The notes: generated by a model from the letters alone, not told the origin. A stretch of DNA of 64,000 nt from Salvator merianae (GCA_003586115.2 QVOM02000023.1:3847284-3911283), one strand, 5' to 3'. Shown: positions 26,045-50,008, numbered from the stretch's first letter. Numbers and translations: made by a program.

Positions 26045-26309
26045 GTACAGTATAAGTGAATACTAATACCAGTCTGAGTGGAAGTATTTGTGGGTCAAAA
26101 ATGGCAGCGGTGGGAGGGTTTAGTAAAGGACAGGAATTTAGGAGAATGATCCTGTCATCCTTTGGATGGGTGCAGCTACCCTGGGACACTAGTTCTGCAC
26201 CCCATTTGGGTCTTTAGTCTCTAAGGGAAGCACGCTGCGGACAGTGTCCAGTGGATATTCGGCATCCTGATTTCCCCCTATGTGGATATCAGCTGTTGAC
26301 AAAGAGGAA

Positions 26310-26565
26310 AATCACATGTTTTATTTGGTTCGGTTCGATTTGAACCAAAGCCTCCTTCATTCAGTTCGAACCTTTCTCTTCGAACAGGCGTGATGTTCCA
26401 TTCAATTGGAAAACCTTTGAACATCTTTGACCACTTTCGAACTCCAATCGTATAGCGTGTGTCTGAGCACCTCTTTGTTCGGTTTGAATTCCAACTCTGT
26501 TTTCAAATAGGCAGGGTGTCCTGTTCGTCTGAACCGGTTCAAACCCAAAGCAATTTGGCACTACT
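26310..26565. mobile_element. GTTCGAA-family MITE, unit 2 copy
   Basis: Aligned with the 15.6 kb element and, in its first part, with 35930-36060. Confidence 0.6.
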
Positions 26566-27499
26566 CTGCACATTCCCTTACTCTGAGTCACAAGGTACGG
26601 TCTGTGGCTGGCATTTTGATGCTGTTTTTTGTGTGCAGGAGTTTGGTGAATCATGTCAAGACTGCCGACTTGGCAGTTTTCTTTGTTCCTTTTTTCCTAA
26701 TTTTATTAGTTTCCTGGTTTGTCCTCATCATTCGTTGCCTTTATAAAACATAGAAGGAGATCTCACTTGGAGTGAAAGCCTACATTCTACCATATAGGGA
26801 GATATTACCTAGTTTGGGACCTATTCAAATGTTTCTAACCAAACCAAAACAAAACTGGGTAAGAAGCTGTGTTTCTTATTTCTTTCGCTACAATATACTG
26901 TATCGGACTTGGATATTTGTTTCCGCTTCTGTTTCTTTTCCACCGTAACAAAAACACAAGATGATTCTTTTTTCATTCATTTCTTACCGATTATATTATA
27001 AACCACTGTGATAAGCAAACATCAATAATGAACACAAAGTATCAGCTCCGAAATACACTGCCTTACTATATAACTATATCGTTCCGTTTGATACCTAAAC
27101 CAGGTGTCTAATGACCATTTTTTTATGTTCTCTCTATCCCAATACAGTTGTTGATTGTGCTGCATATATCATTTGAGCAAATAAATACTGTTTTTCCTCC
27201 CTTATTTTCCCTGATGTCACATCAAAAAAACAAAACAAAAACAAGGTCGGGTGATAAATTCAAATTTATATTCCTGCTCAGAATCCCAACCTCCCTGGGC
27301 TGATAATCTTGACTGCATTAAATGCTGTTCCGGACATTTCGAGTCTGGATTCCCACCACGTTCTGCAGGTACATTTCCCAGTTTACTCCTGTGATTGTCA
27401 ATCCTGTCTGGAGTCTGACAGCTGCCGATTTATATTTCTCTTTGTGTAATATTCCTGTAAGTCTCCTGCCGCTTTCTAAAGTCCTTTAGGGTTTTTCTG

Positions 27500-27790
27500 C
27501 AAGGTGGTATTGGACTTGTTGGCCACGTGCGTGTTACGGATATTGAAGCCAGAGGGTTCTGTCTTGGAATAAATCTGATTTCCCCCCCCCCGAAGCACAT
27601 AAGCTTGATGGTTCTTCTGTGCTGAGCGTAATCACAAGGTCCGGGTGAAGGGGTATGTTTTAACTAGGCGCCGAAAACCACATAGTGATGGCAGCGCCTG
27701 GCGAATGTCTACTGGGAGTCTGTCCCAAAGTTTGGGAGCCACTACAGGAAAGGCCCTCTGATGGGCCGCAACCCCCAAGATCTGACAGGG
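27500..27790. mobile_element. L2-like LINE fragment upstream of the gene C promoter
   Basis: Matches 17930-18190, including TTTTAACTAGGCGCCGAAAA and GCCACTACAGGAAAGGCCC. Confidence 0.5.
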
Positions 27791-27829
27791 GCGGGCGTAA
27801 GACGACGTAGAATCTGGGGAATTCCTAAA

Positions 27830-28197
27830 AAAAATAACACCAGATCTCTAGGGTCGCTTGCATCGCTGCAGCGGGGTCCTGTGCGCGCGCCCCCCGACGA
27901 CATCCTGCCCTTGCAGGCTGCAGCGTGCATGGCCTTATTTAGTTCGCGGGACTTTTGCAAAGGGGGAGGGGGGGACGTGCAAATCCTCCAATCAGAAAGG
28001 CCGGGGAAGCCCCGCCTTTCCTCTCCCCGGGCCCGGCGGCGGCGGCGGCGCATGCATGCAACCAACACACAGCAGCAGCCCGTGTGAACACCTTTCGGCT
28101 ACCTCCCGATCGGCGCAGGAGAGGTGCTGGGGGGTCCCTGGATCCCGGGGTCCCTCCGAGCAGAGGGCCACGTGCGCCGCTTCCTGCAGGGCTGGAG
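27830..28197 (+). promoter_or_regulatory. Gene C promoter and non-coding first exon
   Basis: CpG-dense block. CCTCCAATCAGAAAGGCCGG (CCAAT at 27988) is preceded by GTGCAAAT and GCGGGACTTTTGCAAA and followed by CCCCGCC boxes. First exon likely ends at GCTGGAG/GTAGGTGAGG (28197). The GC-rich zone runs on to about 28760. Confidence 0.7.
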
Positions 28198-28974
28198 GTA
28201 GGTGAGGAGGAACCGAACCGAACCGAACCGAACCGAAGCAAGGCAAGGCTCCTGCTCTGGGTTCCTGCCGGGCGGAGAGATTCCCAGGCTCCGGGGCTCG
28301 GCGTTCTCTCCAGCCCGGAAGGGAATTCCGGCGAAGTCGGCGACCCCTTCCGTCCTCCGCCCCCCATGCAAGGAGGGAGGGCGGAGGGGGGACACGTGTG
28401 TCCATAGCCCAGGCCCTTCCCCCGCGCTCCGTTGCTGCTCTGAGCCCTTGCGGGGGGCGGGGGGGGCAGCCTATGGCTTCTTCCTGCCAGCCCCCCCTTT
28501 ACGCCCTTGGGTCCTTTTTTAGGGGGTCTTGGTTGCAAAAAGGAGCCCCTCCCGCGTCCAGTCAGGGGTCCAGGAGGGGGGAAGGGAAGGGGGGCGCAGA
28601 AAAGTGCCAGGGGGGCCTCCTTTCTCCTGTTCCCTCCCTGCCTCCTGGCACCGGCGCACCGGGGCTAAAGGAGTGGGCAGGGGGCCGCGGGGCGCAGAGT
28701 TGAAATCCCTCCGTAGCCTTTCTTGCACGGGGAGGGGGGGCTCGGGTGGGTGGCGCCATCCTATTGCTATCCTAACTTGCAGGGATGTTGTGAGGGTGTC
28801 CGAGGGGAATCCGGATTCGTTTCCGCTTGGCTGCCTCTGTCCCTGCAGCAAGAAAGGAGAGACGGGAGCGGACAAAGACGCGAGCCTGAGATGGTTTGCA
28901 AACGAACTGCCTGCGTGGGATTGGGGTGCCTGTGAGCAGGCTGCAGGGTCTGGATAGGTGCTGAAGGATGCTGA

Positions 28975-29135
28975 TGTGAGGACAGGTGTATCAATGGGTA
29001 CAAGAATGGATGCCCGGGTACCACCTCCGGGTTGGAGAGACAGGCAGGATGCCTCTAAAGGCCATTTGCAGGGAGTCAAGAGCAGGTGAAGGTTTTGCCT
29101 TTATATTCTGCTTGAGATGCCCAGAAGCAATTGTT
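28975..29135 (+). repeat. CR1/L3 3'-end fragment in gene C intron 1
   Basis: Starts GAGGACAGGTGTATCAATGG and stops at GCCCAGAAGCAATTG. Located where unit 1 has about 900 bp of other sequence. Confidence 0.75.
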
Positions 29136-29470
29136 GTGCTTGGTGCCCTGTGAGATCCAGCGGCCACAAGTGTTCCCCAGGCAGCTGCACCGCTGGTCTG
29201 CGTCTGGGCATCGTAACGTTGGCATTTTTATTTCCAGCGCCGCTTCTTGTGATCCCTAAGGTGCTCTCGGCCCTTTCCTTCCAGCTGCTGCTCGTTCCGT
29301 TGGCCCTTTCCTTGAGCCGTCCACGGTCCTGCCCGGGTCTCCTCCCTGACCAGCCGCGGTCAGCTCCAACCCAGGAAGATTTCCCAGGAGCAGGCAGCGG
29401 AACGTGAAGATCCGTCCACCCTGCCCCGCCGACTGGAGACTGGATTGCGCCCCGGCCCGGATTGGACCTC

Positions 29471-34308
<4,838 letters not shown>

Positions 34309-34619
34309 AGGCCAGGACAGCTCTGGGCTGGTGCTGAGGCTTCTGAAGGTCAGGAACAAAATGGGGTCCCTGTGTCCCGGAACAGAGCACCATGTGCCTT
34401 CCTCACATGGTCCCCTGTCCCGGGTTGGGGCCCTTAGCATGCGGCTAGACCTCATCATTTAGGTGCAGTGGTACAGCAGGATGTGACTCTATTTTAGGCA
34501 CCTGGTGAGATGGGGCGGGTCCTTCCTTCTCCTGCGCTAGCATGTGGAAGGGACGCCCCTGGACCCATTCCTAGTGTGGGATAATGCCCCATGCAGAAAG
34601 GGCCCCAAAGGGGAAAGGC

Positions 34620-34760
34620 CATAGCAACGCACAGAGTGTTAGAAGAAGTTCGTCACCTGAAGAGACCTCAGCGACATCAGTGGATTCATACTCTAGACAA
34701 ATGGTAGGAATGTAGGAAGTGTGGAAAACCTTCGATTGGCTATGGGAGCTGCAAGGGAGA
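34620..34760 (+). pseudogene. Fossil C-terminal fingers of gene C
   Basis: CATCAGTGGATTCATACTCT gives HQWIHT, then a stop (TAG) and a broken CRKCGKPSIGYG. Equivalent to the gene B fossil but more decayed. Confidence 0.78.
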
Positions 34761-35651
34761 AACTGGTTGAATCCAAGGGAGAGAACTTCAGAGAGGGACC
34801 ATTTGTGAAGCTTTTCACTGTCACTTAGATTTCCTCAACTGTGGTTGCAATATGTGGCGCAGATGAGGTACAAGAATACCACTACCGACCACTGTCATCT
34901 CCTTCGCCTTGGCGTCCTTTTGCGGAGCATTTCTGTGCTATGATGTGTGTGAACACCTCTTAAGACACAGTGAAAGAAATATAAAGCTCAAGTGTTAACC
35001 TGGCTGCAGGAAAAATGAGGGTGGTTCCGCAATGCCTGACATACCAGACCAGCAAGTGTTCTAGGAGAGACCCTTTTGCATACTGGTGTGGTGTAAGGAA
35101 GGCCCTCCCCCTTAGATCCTGCCCCCTTAGACTCCGCCCTCTTAAGAGTCCCCCCAGGGGGGGGCGGCTTCCCTTAGATTGCACCAGCGTATGGAAGGAA
35201 GGCTGCTAGTATGCTTGCTGGTCGGGTGCATTTGCCAGTGCAGATTCCCCCTAAATCTGAATCACTCATCCCTGTAGAGTAGATCAAAACGGACCTCAGT
35301 ACTGGCAGAAATGCCAAGACCGTGTGAACAAGGGGTGCTGGTGTGAGAGTGATAAAGTGAACACCCCAGGATGGTACCACTGATCCAAAGCAGGCTAAAT
35401 CTTCCTTCTCGTTCAGGGCTCCGGAACAAGTGTTAGGGCTGCCTTGTTCAGCAGGAGAAAAGCAGAGCTCTCTGCTGGCGTACGCCTCTTCCTGCTTCGA
35501 CGTTTGCCGAACCTGCCTCGATCTGCACGCTGCCGATGTGAACCAGGTCTACGGGGAAGAAGCCAGACTCCGAATGGGAGTCTGTTCGGAGCGTTGCTAG
35601 CCGTAGTGCAAAATATTTCTCAAAACATACACACCCCTGTGTTAGAAAGTA

Positions 35652-35657
35652 AATAAA
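35652..35657 (+). terminator. Candidate poly(A) signal of gene C
   Basis: AATAAA in GTAAATAAAGTGCAG, 1.3 kb after the stop, conserved with gene B. Confidence 0.4.
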
Positions 35658-35827
35658 GTGCAGTATAAGTGAATGCTCATACCAGTCTGAGTGGAAGTAT
35701 TTGTGGGTCAAAAATGGCAGCGGTGGGAGGGTTCAGTGAAGGACAGGAATTTAGGGGAACAATCCTGTCATCCTTTGGATGGCTGCAGCTACCCTGGGAC
35801 ACTAGTTCTGCACCCCATTTGGGTCTT

Positions 35828-36062
35828 TAGTCTCTAAGGGAAGCACGCTGCGGACAGTGTCCAGTGGATATTCGGCATCCTGATTTCCCCCTTTGTGGAT
35901 ATCAGCTGTTGACAAAGAGGAAAATCACATGTTTTATTTGGTTCAGTTCGATTTGAACCAAACCCTCCTTTTTTCTTCAAACAGGCGTGATGTTCCGTTC
36001 AATTGGAAAACCTTTGAACATCTGTGACCACCGTCGAGCTCCAGTCGTATAGCGTGTGTTTG
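35828..36062 (+). repeat. Start of a third duplication unit, truncated
   Basis: TCTAAGGGAAGCACGCTGCG through CGTATAGCGTGTGTTTGA matches the first ~230 bp of unit 2 at 26213. It then breaks off, and a second copy of the unit end (AAATACAGTATAAGTGAATA, GGCAGCGGTGGGAGGG) follows at about 36110-36235. Confidence 0.8.
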
Positions 36063-36269
36063 ATAGGTTTGTTTGAGCAGTCCTTTATTCGGGTCTGTTA
36101 CAAATTAAATAAAATACAGTATAAGTGAATAACACTCCTGAATTTGAGTGGAAGTATTTGTTGGTCAAAAATGGCAGCGGTGGGAGGGTTCAGTGAAGGA
36201 CAAGAATTTTAGGGGAATGATCCTGGACACTGGTTTTATACCTCTACAACTGGTGCCAAATGCAGCAGT

Positions 36270-36800
36270 CAGGTGTTGAGTGCAGGTGGGCTCACACCGC
36301 ACCTGTGGGCACACACCGCACCTGTGCTTAAGCAATTGCATTGGTTGTCAGCTACTTGGCCACTTCCAAGGTTTGTGCTTGGCATATAAAGCCCTAAATA
36401 ACTTGGACTGTGGTACCTTAAAGAACACTTCCCCTGTTATAACAGTAGAAGTGCCACGAGGTAATCTGGAGAGAACTTACTGCGAGTTCCGTGTAATACA
36501 GAATGCCATCTTACAATAGTTTGCAACCAGGCCTTTTCAGTGGTAGCCCCTTCCGCTACCCAGTGGTAGCCCCCTCCGCTATTCGTGAGGTGCCTACACT
36601 TACAATTTCCAGGCGTCTTTTCATGCAGGCAATCCCTGTGTGAAAGTTTGTTTCTTCTCTGGCCCACTCAGTTTTTACTGTGCTTTAATTGCTGGTTTTA
36701 CTCTGTTTCTAGTGCTCTATAAACTACTTTGAAACTTTTGAATGGAAAATGGTATAAAAATGTCTTAAATAGATAATAAATAAATCTCTTCCCCCCCAAT
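36270..36800 (+). mobile_element. L2-like LINE 3' end
   Basis: Encodes a frame-broken LHWLSATWPLPRFVLGIKAL-like segment and a Q-AFSVVAPSATQ-like segment, ending in TCTTAAATAGATAATAAATA, the usual L2 tail. Confidence 0.65.
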
Positions 36801-37549
36801 CTCTTAAAGCCACTAAGCGAGAGAACCGAATCTGGGTTCTTGTTTGACCCTTTCTGCTTAGTGCGGCGTTGATTGATTTATTAGCCCTCTTTAGAAACTG
36901 AAGACAATTTGCATGGAAAACGTGCATAAACATTAAAACAGTGTGACAAGCTGTTTGCTTTCAGCATTATATAATTCAGAAAATCCACACTGGGTTAGAT
37001 ACTGTGGAAAGAAAATAACCCAGTCACTTTTGCTGGTGGGTTTCTCTCCCTCTCTGTATTTTACTCCATACGATGTTCTTAAATTGAGTGTTTGCCTTTG
37101 TTCCGTCTTCCTGTATCCTTCTGTTTTTAATAGAATTACAAACTCCTCTTATTTGTAACCAATACATGTTCCCTAATTCTTCTGCTAAGTTCTGTTTCGT
37201 TATCGGGTTACCAACTCCATTTTCCCCTCACAATAACACCCTGCGTGGTAGACCAGACAAGGCAGGGGCTAGCACAAGGCCTCTTCATAACCTTTCCGGA
37301 CTGGCTGGGGTGCCAGAGTTTTGGCCCAGCTCCTTAGCCATGCATGGCTATTTACCTTCTTCCCTTCCTACCACAACCCTGTGAGGTAGGACAGGCTGGG
37401 AGTCAACGGCTGCCCACTGTCTCTCCAAGGGTACTTCTGTGGCTGCGATGGGACTCATCCTGGACTTCTTGGTTCTAGCCACTGGTCGGCAACTATAATT
37501 TGGCCCACGGCCTTCCTGCTCTGGGTGGCATCCAGTGGGATGGGGTGGG

Positions 37550-38060
37550 AAGAACATGACAGCATCCACAGGTTGGCACTATTCCTTTTCCGTTTACTCC
37601 TTTCTTGCTTTGCTCCTGCTGCAGTTTGGCAGCTGGGAAAAGGATAAAGGAAGTGGCATCCCTGAAACCCACTTCCCGGTTCTGCCTCCGGCCCCTTTGG
37701 TCCCTGCAGGAGGAGGAAAAGGAGGCAACTTTGCCAGCAAGCAGCTCTGACTACCTGCCTGTTTTTGTCTCTCCATCTCTTCTCTCCAGCCGGAAGCTGG
37801 AATTGCAGCCTAGAGGGCACCGGGACAGCGATGCGCTTGGGCTTTGGAGCAGACGGCAGGCGGCAGGTTCCTTCTCTGCTGTGTTCCCTCTCCTTCATCA
37901 GCCAAGCAGTTGCCTTGCCTTTCTTCCCTCTGTTTCTGCAGCACTGGATGCCAAACATGAAACATCAGGGGGGCAGGGATCGTAGGGGCAAAGTAGCCCC
38001 ACCCCACCCCACCCCACCCCACCCCCAACAATGCAAGGAAGGAACTCTCTTTGCCTCCCC
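37550..38060 (-). promoter_or_regulatory. Orphan first-exon/promoter-like segment, duplicate of the gene D upstream region
   Basis: On the - strand, CTGCAATTCCAGCTTCCGG, GGAGAGACAAAAACAGGCAG/GTAGTCAG and CTCCTTTTCCTCCTCCTGCA match the block at 50.95-51.26 kb in the same order. No SCAN, KRAB or finger exon lies downstream of it on the - strand before gene C's 3' end. A (CCCCA)n tract at 37998-38027 adjoins it. Promoter function is inferred only from position of the 51-kb copy. Confidence 0.4.
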
Positions 38061-38299
38061 ACCCTAAGCTGGGACCTTGCAGAGTGCATCAGCAGCCCTG
38101 CAGGTGGGGTGGGAGGGCGAGAAGGGGGTCCCTCTTCTTGCTGGAGGAATGGAAGATGCCTGGCTTGGTCCCTTGTGCATCTCCTGTGGGGCATAATGGC
38201 CCATCTCTGGGCCGGTAGGTGTGGAATAACCCCACAGCGCACCAAAGCCACCCAAGCCAAGGTCTTCCAGTGCCAGGCATCACTGCTGCAATAGTTTTA

Positions 38300-39540
38300 G
38301 CCTGTAAGGTATCACAGGTACTTCAGGTAGGATCTCCCATGGTGCCATGCTGCACTTCGGAACAGTAGATTAAAGAATTGCTCTTATCTTTGACGTACAA
38401 CTGTGGCAGCGTTCACACGTGTCAAAGAAAGCAGCTCCAAAGCACCTCAAAGTGGATCGCGTGTGGCCCTTGTGTTCTCATCCCATCTCTAATCCACCTT
38501 TTCTAGCCTAGAATATTCTTGAGAGGCCATCTCAGAAGTGGTGTGTTTTTTTTAATTGTGTGCGAGCGCAGTTACAGAAAAGTCACCAAAAAAAAGGTCC
38601 CAGGATTTCTCTGCGACCCAACTGCTTTCATGGTAAACTATGGTGATGAAAAACACAAGATCTACACATAATCAAAAATGGTGTGTTAAGAAACCGTGTA
38701 TAAGGAGGGATGACCGTACCTACATTTTTGTTGCATTTTTAGGAAAGCTATTGCTTTTACCTGTAATTCTGCCCTGAGATTCCAAAGATTGTAAAGACAC
38801 CCTAGGTTAAGTTCAAATACTGGTGACTACATGGATATATCTGTGCAGGTTTAGTGGCAGCAACACAGTACTACCGTGGTTTGCCGTTTCCTTCAGATTC
38901 TAGGCATCAAGCCTTCTATATTTTTACTCAGAACATAGATTCTCTCCTGCTGAATTATGTGATTAATCTCACACACCGAATTTCTTTCTTTCCTTTTATT
39001 TAAAGAAAAAACAATCTGACCACTTTTACTCCTGACAGCTATCTTTACTATTTTTACAGGTACCTAAACTGTATTACACAGATTAAAAAGTAATAATAAA
39101 TTGATGTATTTTGAGATACAGGTGTTGAATACAGCAAGTGATGAGGAATTAACATGAATTTTCAGGGTTTGAGCTTTGATCAATTGTGAAGAATTCTTGG
39201 TGGATTTTGAATTATTCCTTTAATATAAGCCTTAATGAGGAATGTGAAATTTGAAGCAGTAATTTTAAAAAGAACCGAAGTAGCAGCAATATTAAAAGTG
39301 AAAAACAGTTCTAATATTTTGATTCAGTATCCAATGCAATTGCTGTAACCCAGGCTGGAGTAAATCAGTGCACAGCAGAGCAAATTGAAAAGGCTTCCTT
39401 AGTATAAAAATGTGTCAACTGTAAGAGGATTTCTCCAGAAGAAACATTTGGATTTTCTGTAGCCAAGGTTAAAGACTTAATAGCTTTGGAGGAAGAATTT
39501 ATTTATAAAATACAACTGGCTACAGTTGATTCAAGCTTTT
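38300..39540. other. No gene recognised
   Basis: AT-rich, unique-looking. A short segment at 38395-38520 resembles 17480-17590 (words CATCTCTAATCCACCTTTT, TAGCCTAGAATATTCTTG), probably an old repeat. Confidence 0.5.
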
Positions 39541-39554
39541 GTGAAATGTTAGAG

Positions 39555-39785
39555 TACCAATGGCTACTAGAATTGATGCCTAGGTACCACCTCCAGGTTG
39601 GAGAGACAGGCAGGATGCCTCTAAGGGCCATTTGCAGGGAGTTGAGAGTAGGTGAAGGTTTTGCCTTCATCTTCTGCTTGAGATGCCCAGAAGCAATTGG
39701 TGGGCCACTGCGTGAGACGGGATGCTGGGCTAGATGGGCTGTGGCCTGATCCAGCAGGGCTCCTCTTAGTTTCTTATGTTCTAGA
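39555..39785 (+). repeat. CR1/L3 3' end, nearly complete unit
   Basis: Covers CAATGGCTACTAGAATTGAT to CTCCTCTTAGTTTCTTATG without interruption, the best single unit in the window. Confidence 0.85.
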
Positions 39786-40458
39786 GCGGAACAGTTTGAG
39801 GGGACAAGGCATTGGTTTGCCCAAACTTCTGCCTTCCTGGGGCCTGTAATATCTGCTGAACGGTTCTTTCCAGGGCAAATTCTGCAAAGTTGAGATATGA
39901 AAGTGAATGGAGACTCTTCCCTTGTTCTAAGGGGCAATTCTTTGAAGCCCAGAATGCTTTGCAGAGTTACCAAAGTTATTTCCACACTCTTTGCTGATAG
40001 AAGGTTGATCAACATATTATACGAATTAAAGTGTTGGTCCTCAAAATTCCTAGCACGGTGCCCATCGCCTCAGTTCTTGGATTCCACCATATCCTCATGC
40101 CAGTGCCAGTGTCGTTCTGGTTGTTGTTGTAAATAAATATGTACTGGCCATGATTTCATTGTCCACCTGTATCTGAAAGCTCAAAAGGGATGGAATTCTT
40201 CACGTTAATTTTTCCTCCTCTCTGGCTGTACCCGTGCTTGCTATTCAGCTTCCTGTATCTGCAGATTTAGTCATTCACATTAGTATGAAAAATACCCTAA
40301 AAAAAGGAGGATGCTAAAGCAGGAGCGGCGTGGCCACCGATACCACCTACGTTTCACGCTTCAGTTCCAGAATCCTATGCGGCTGGCCAAATCAGGGTGC
40401 CGGAACACAATGCCCTACAAATGATGATTTTCACTGCCGGTTGTCCGGCTGCCTTGGC

Positions 40459-46485
<6,027 letters not shown>

Positions 46486-46639
46486 GATCCAAGCTGGGGT
46501 GCAATCCAACCCCCACATGGAGATGTAGGAGGGGTGCTTTGTCTCGACTGGTTGCCTGCTCATGGAAGGGCTGCCCTTGCTGGAAGAACAGAAGACCCTG
46601 AGCTGGAAGGAGAGCAGAGAAAGGTTGTTGATCTAAGGG

Positions 46640-46900
46640 TGCGATCAGACATGGCTTTTTCAAGTCATATCTTTAGGAAGAAGCATCCAATCATCTGGTC
46701 AGCAGCTACCCATTGCTTTAAGGGCGAGTGTTTGGAACCCACAGGAAAGGGGTGATTGCTGTTCATGGAGGCCCCGTGAACAGTGGTGGCTCCCTTCTTG
46801 TGGGTTCTGAACACCTGCCCTTAAAGCAACGGGCTGCTGCTGCATCTGGTGCAGAATAAAAGTACCTTTTAAACAGCTGTTCATATATGCGGCTGAGAAG
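46640..46900. mobile_element. Palindromic MITE upstream of gene D SCAN exon
   Basis: CCCATTGCTTTAAGGGCGAG is mirrored by CTGCCCTTAAAGCAACGGG, with GGAACCCACA/TGTGGGTTC further in. Confidence 0.6.
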
Positions 46901-47649
46901 CTCACTTATGTTTCATACTGCAGCCTGCATTCATTTCCTTCCCTGACACAGTTGCTACCCACCGATCGGCCACAGGTCTGCCCATCTTTCTGTCTATGTG
47001 ATTGGTAAAATGCCTCTAGCAATGGTTTCTGTTCTGTGATTGGCTGAATTTTCTGCCACTCGCTTACTTTTACTTCCTTAATTTCAGATTTCTGGAAATC
47101 TGGATTTCTGAAAATAAGAGTATTTGTATATTCATGATCTCCTTTTCTCCAATTTCCCTTTTATTTCTTAATTATGTTACCGCTGCTTGCTCTCCTCCTT
47201 AAGCTTTCCTGTATCACCTTCCTCCAAGTTTGCTCAAGGTCCCAGCTCTCCTCTACTTTATGTTCACAGCAACCCTGCGAGGTAGGCTGAACTGGGAGGC
47301 AGCGACCGGGGATTTGAACTCAGGTTTCCCCAGGCTTCCAAGCCCTGCTCTCTCACCATTGCAGCCCATGAAATAGGAAGAGGAAAGAGAAAAGGCTTTT
47401 CTTCTTACCGGTTTGCATGGCTGCCTTCCATCCCATGCGGCTGGATCCTGAAGCTTGGGCACGGGGCTCATTTTTGAAGTACTACCTGCTGAGCGGTGGA
47501 CCCAGAGATGCCAAGGGGGGTCAGACTGGAAGAAATTCTGGGCTGGTCCTCTTGGAAGGGCTGAGTGGAAGAGGGCAAGGTTAAGAAGTCGTGTGTCTCT
47601 CGCCTGCTTTCCTGATGGGGACCCCCTCTGCTCTCCCACCTTGCAGATT

Positions 47650-48180
47650 TTAGTAGCCATTGATACACCTGTCCTCCATGAATTAAAAGGAGCCTGGCTG
47701 GATCAGGCCACAACCCATCTAGCCCAGCATCCTGTCTCACACAGTGGCCCACCAATTGCTTCTGGGCATCTCAAGCAGAAGACAAAGGTAAAACCTTCAT
47801 CTGCTTTGACTCCCTGTAAATGGCCTTCAGAGGCATCCTGCCTGTCTCTCCAACCTGGAGGTGGTATCTAAGTATCAATTCTAGATAAAAGCATAAGAGG
47901 AGCCCTGCTGGATGAGGCCACAGCCCATCTACTCCAGTATCCCATCCCACACAGTGCCCTGCTGGATCAGGTCACAGTCCATCCAGTCCAGCATCCCATC
48001 TCACACAGTGGCCCACCAATTGCATGTGGGCATCTCAAACAGAAGACGAGGGCAAAACCCTCACCTGCTCTTAACTCCCTGTAAATGGCCTTCAGCGGCA
48101 TCCTGCCTGCCTCTCCAACCTGGAGGTGGTACCCAGGCATTCGTTCTCGTAGCCATTGATATACCTGTCCTCCATGAATT
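47650..48180 (-). repeat. CR1/L3 3'-end multimer
   Basis: Reverse-oriented units at about 47650-47885 and 47885-48180, the second with an internal duplication of the CCTGCTGGATCAGG...CCAGCATCCCATC segment. Confidence 0.78.
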
Positions 48181-48189
48181 TGTCTAACT

Positions 48190-49250
48190 TTTTCTTAAAG
48201 CTGTCCAGATTGGCTGCTTGTCACCGCTTCTTTTGGTAGTAAATTCCATAGACCAATGATCCCCTGTGTGAAAAAATACTTCCCCTTGTCAGTCTTAATT
48301 CTCTGCCCTAAGCCAGGATCCCTTTTGGAAGAAAACTGGGCTTCTTTTTTACTTGCAGCCTGGTATGAAGGAAAAAACACTGTGCCTCTTGAAGTATTTG
48401 AAACTCACTTTTGCAAGAAAATACTTTCTGCTGTGTTCATTTCAATCAACTTCACTAGAACTTTACAATACAAAAGGATCTTTGATGTTTGTCATTGAAG
48501 TCCCTTTTACTTTACAAATGCTTTCTAATTAGTGGACTCTTTATTCCACACCCAGCAGGACAAAATCTGCTTTATTCACAGTTGTTTTTTGACTCCCTGC
48601 CACTGAGTTACATCGCTCAATAAAAAAATAAATAAATCTCTATTTAAACAATTCCTTTCTCAGTCTCATCCCAGTTTTTGTTGCTGGATGGTGGTGGTGG
48701 ATTCCTTTCATCTTGTTACTACCATAAAATTATTTTCCCATAAATAATGTAGAGTAACTATATGTATACATTCTCGGGATTAGCACTGCATTGACCCTAA
48801 ACAATTCTTGCTTATTATGAGTTCCTGATTTGAAGAACTTTAAAGTTTCTTCTACACATGAATGTTTCTGCTATCGGGGTAGATATTTGTAGCTCAGGGT
48901 TAAAGTGTTGCACTGTAAAAAAGAGTTCTTAGAGCCAAACCTTCTTCCTGCACTTGCCGTGAATCTTGGGACGATTCTGGACTTACTGATGGTAATTTGG
49001 GTGAGCTGGTCTGGATCAGGCAGTCCTCTGGTCTGGATCAACCCCCCACCACTGACCCTGAAGCTCCCATGAGCCTCAGAAAACTCTGATAGCCTGGAAC
49101 AAAAATTCCTGGCCTCAGAGTCCCCAGGGAATGAATTTCGGCAATGTACCTTATTACACCACTGAAATGGGTGCCCCGTGGCCCTAGTACACTGGCCTCC
49201 TGATCCGGATTACACTCCGTCTTGTGTAGATGCAGCATACTAGTGGGGGC
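48190..49250. other. No gene recognised
   Basis: AT-leaning sequence between D's SCAN exon and its likely promoter. 48195-48400 resembles the LINE 3' text that often precedes the CR1 tail (CTGTGTGAAAAAATACTTCC). Nothing else was identified. Confidence 0.45.
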
Positions 49251-49289
49251 AGAGCCTCTCTAGTCCACATTAAGACGCAGACAAAAGAG

Positions 49290-49470
49290 GCTCAGGCCCC
49301 GTCCAGACAGGGTCTATAATGTGGGATTACTGTATGCCTTAGCTATGCTGGGATTGACACACGTACCTGTAGCCATCCCAAAATGGCTGCACGAAACAGG
49401 GGCGAAATGCTACAGTATCCTATTCTGGGGAAAATGAACGCTCACTGTACATTTTCCCTGAATTGCAAGA
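49290..49470. mobile_element. Palindromic MITE
   Basis: GTCCAGACAGGGTC at the left, AGCTATGCTGGGATT and CCATCCCAAAATGGC inside; related in wording to the 59.2 kb element (TAGCTATGGTGGGGTT, CCAAAATGGCGC). Confidence 0.5.
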
Positions 49471-50008
49471 TGGCTTTACCGTCTGGAAGCTCGCTCTCGT
49501 GATCCTTATTGAAGAAAACTCCCCATGCAAATGTGCATGTCTGAATCCAGGGAGAAAATGGCCGCCATACACGTGCAGGGGTCGAAGCCTCTGCCTCGCC
49601 ATTGTGGGAAGCATCCAGCCTGGTAAATGCCTGACCTTCCCCAGTGATGTTGCTCCACTGTCTGGAAGGGACGGCGAAGAGCAACTGCGAGATGCAAACG
49701 AGTTCTTGCATTTCCCTCTTGCCGTCTGCAGGCGGCCTCAGAAGAGGACTGTGGCCTGGATTTGGGGTCAGTGCAGAATCTCTGTCCCTTTCACACTGAA
49801 GATGTCCCTAGCCTGGTGGAGAACTGGCTAAAGAAAGAAGATTTAGCGTGGAGAATTCTTGCAGTGCAGCATATAGAAAATTTTACCCAGCACAATCCAC
49901 TCACTTTTTTCCTTCCCATTGCCGGAAATAGCAGGCACCTCCGTCCGCCTCTGGTTGGCTGAACCATCAACTGGGGGTGCTGGAAGAGAAAGCAATTCCT
50001 ATTTAAAG

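Noticed and set aside
46486..46563. Upstream ATG adding 26 residues to gene D
   Set aside because: Its context is weak and the added residues have no counterpart in gene E; kept only as an alternative start.
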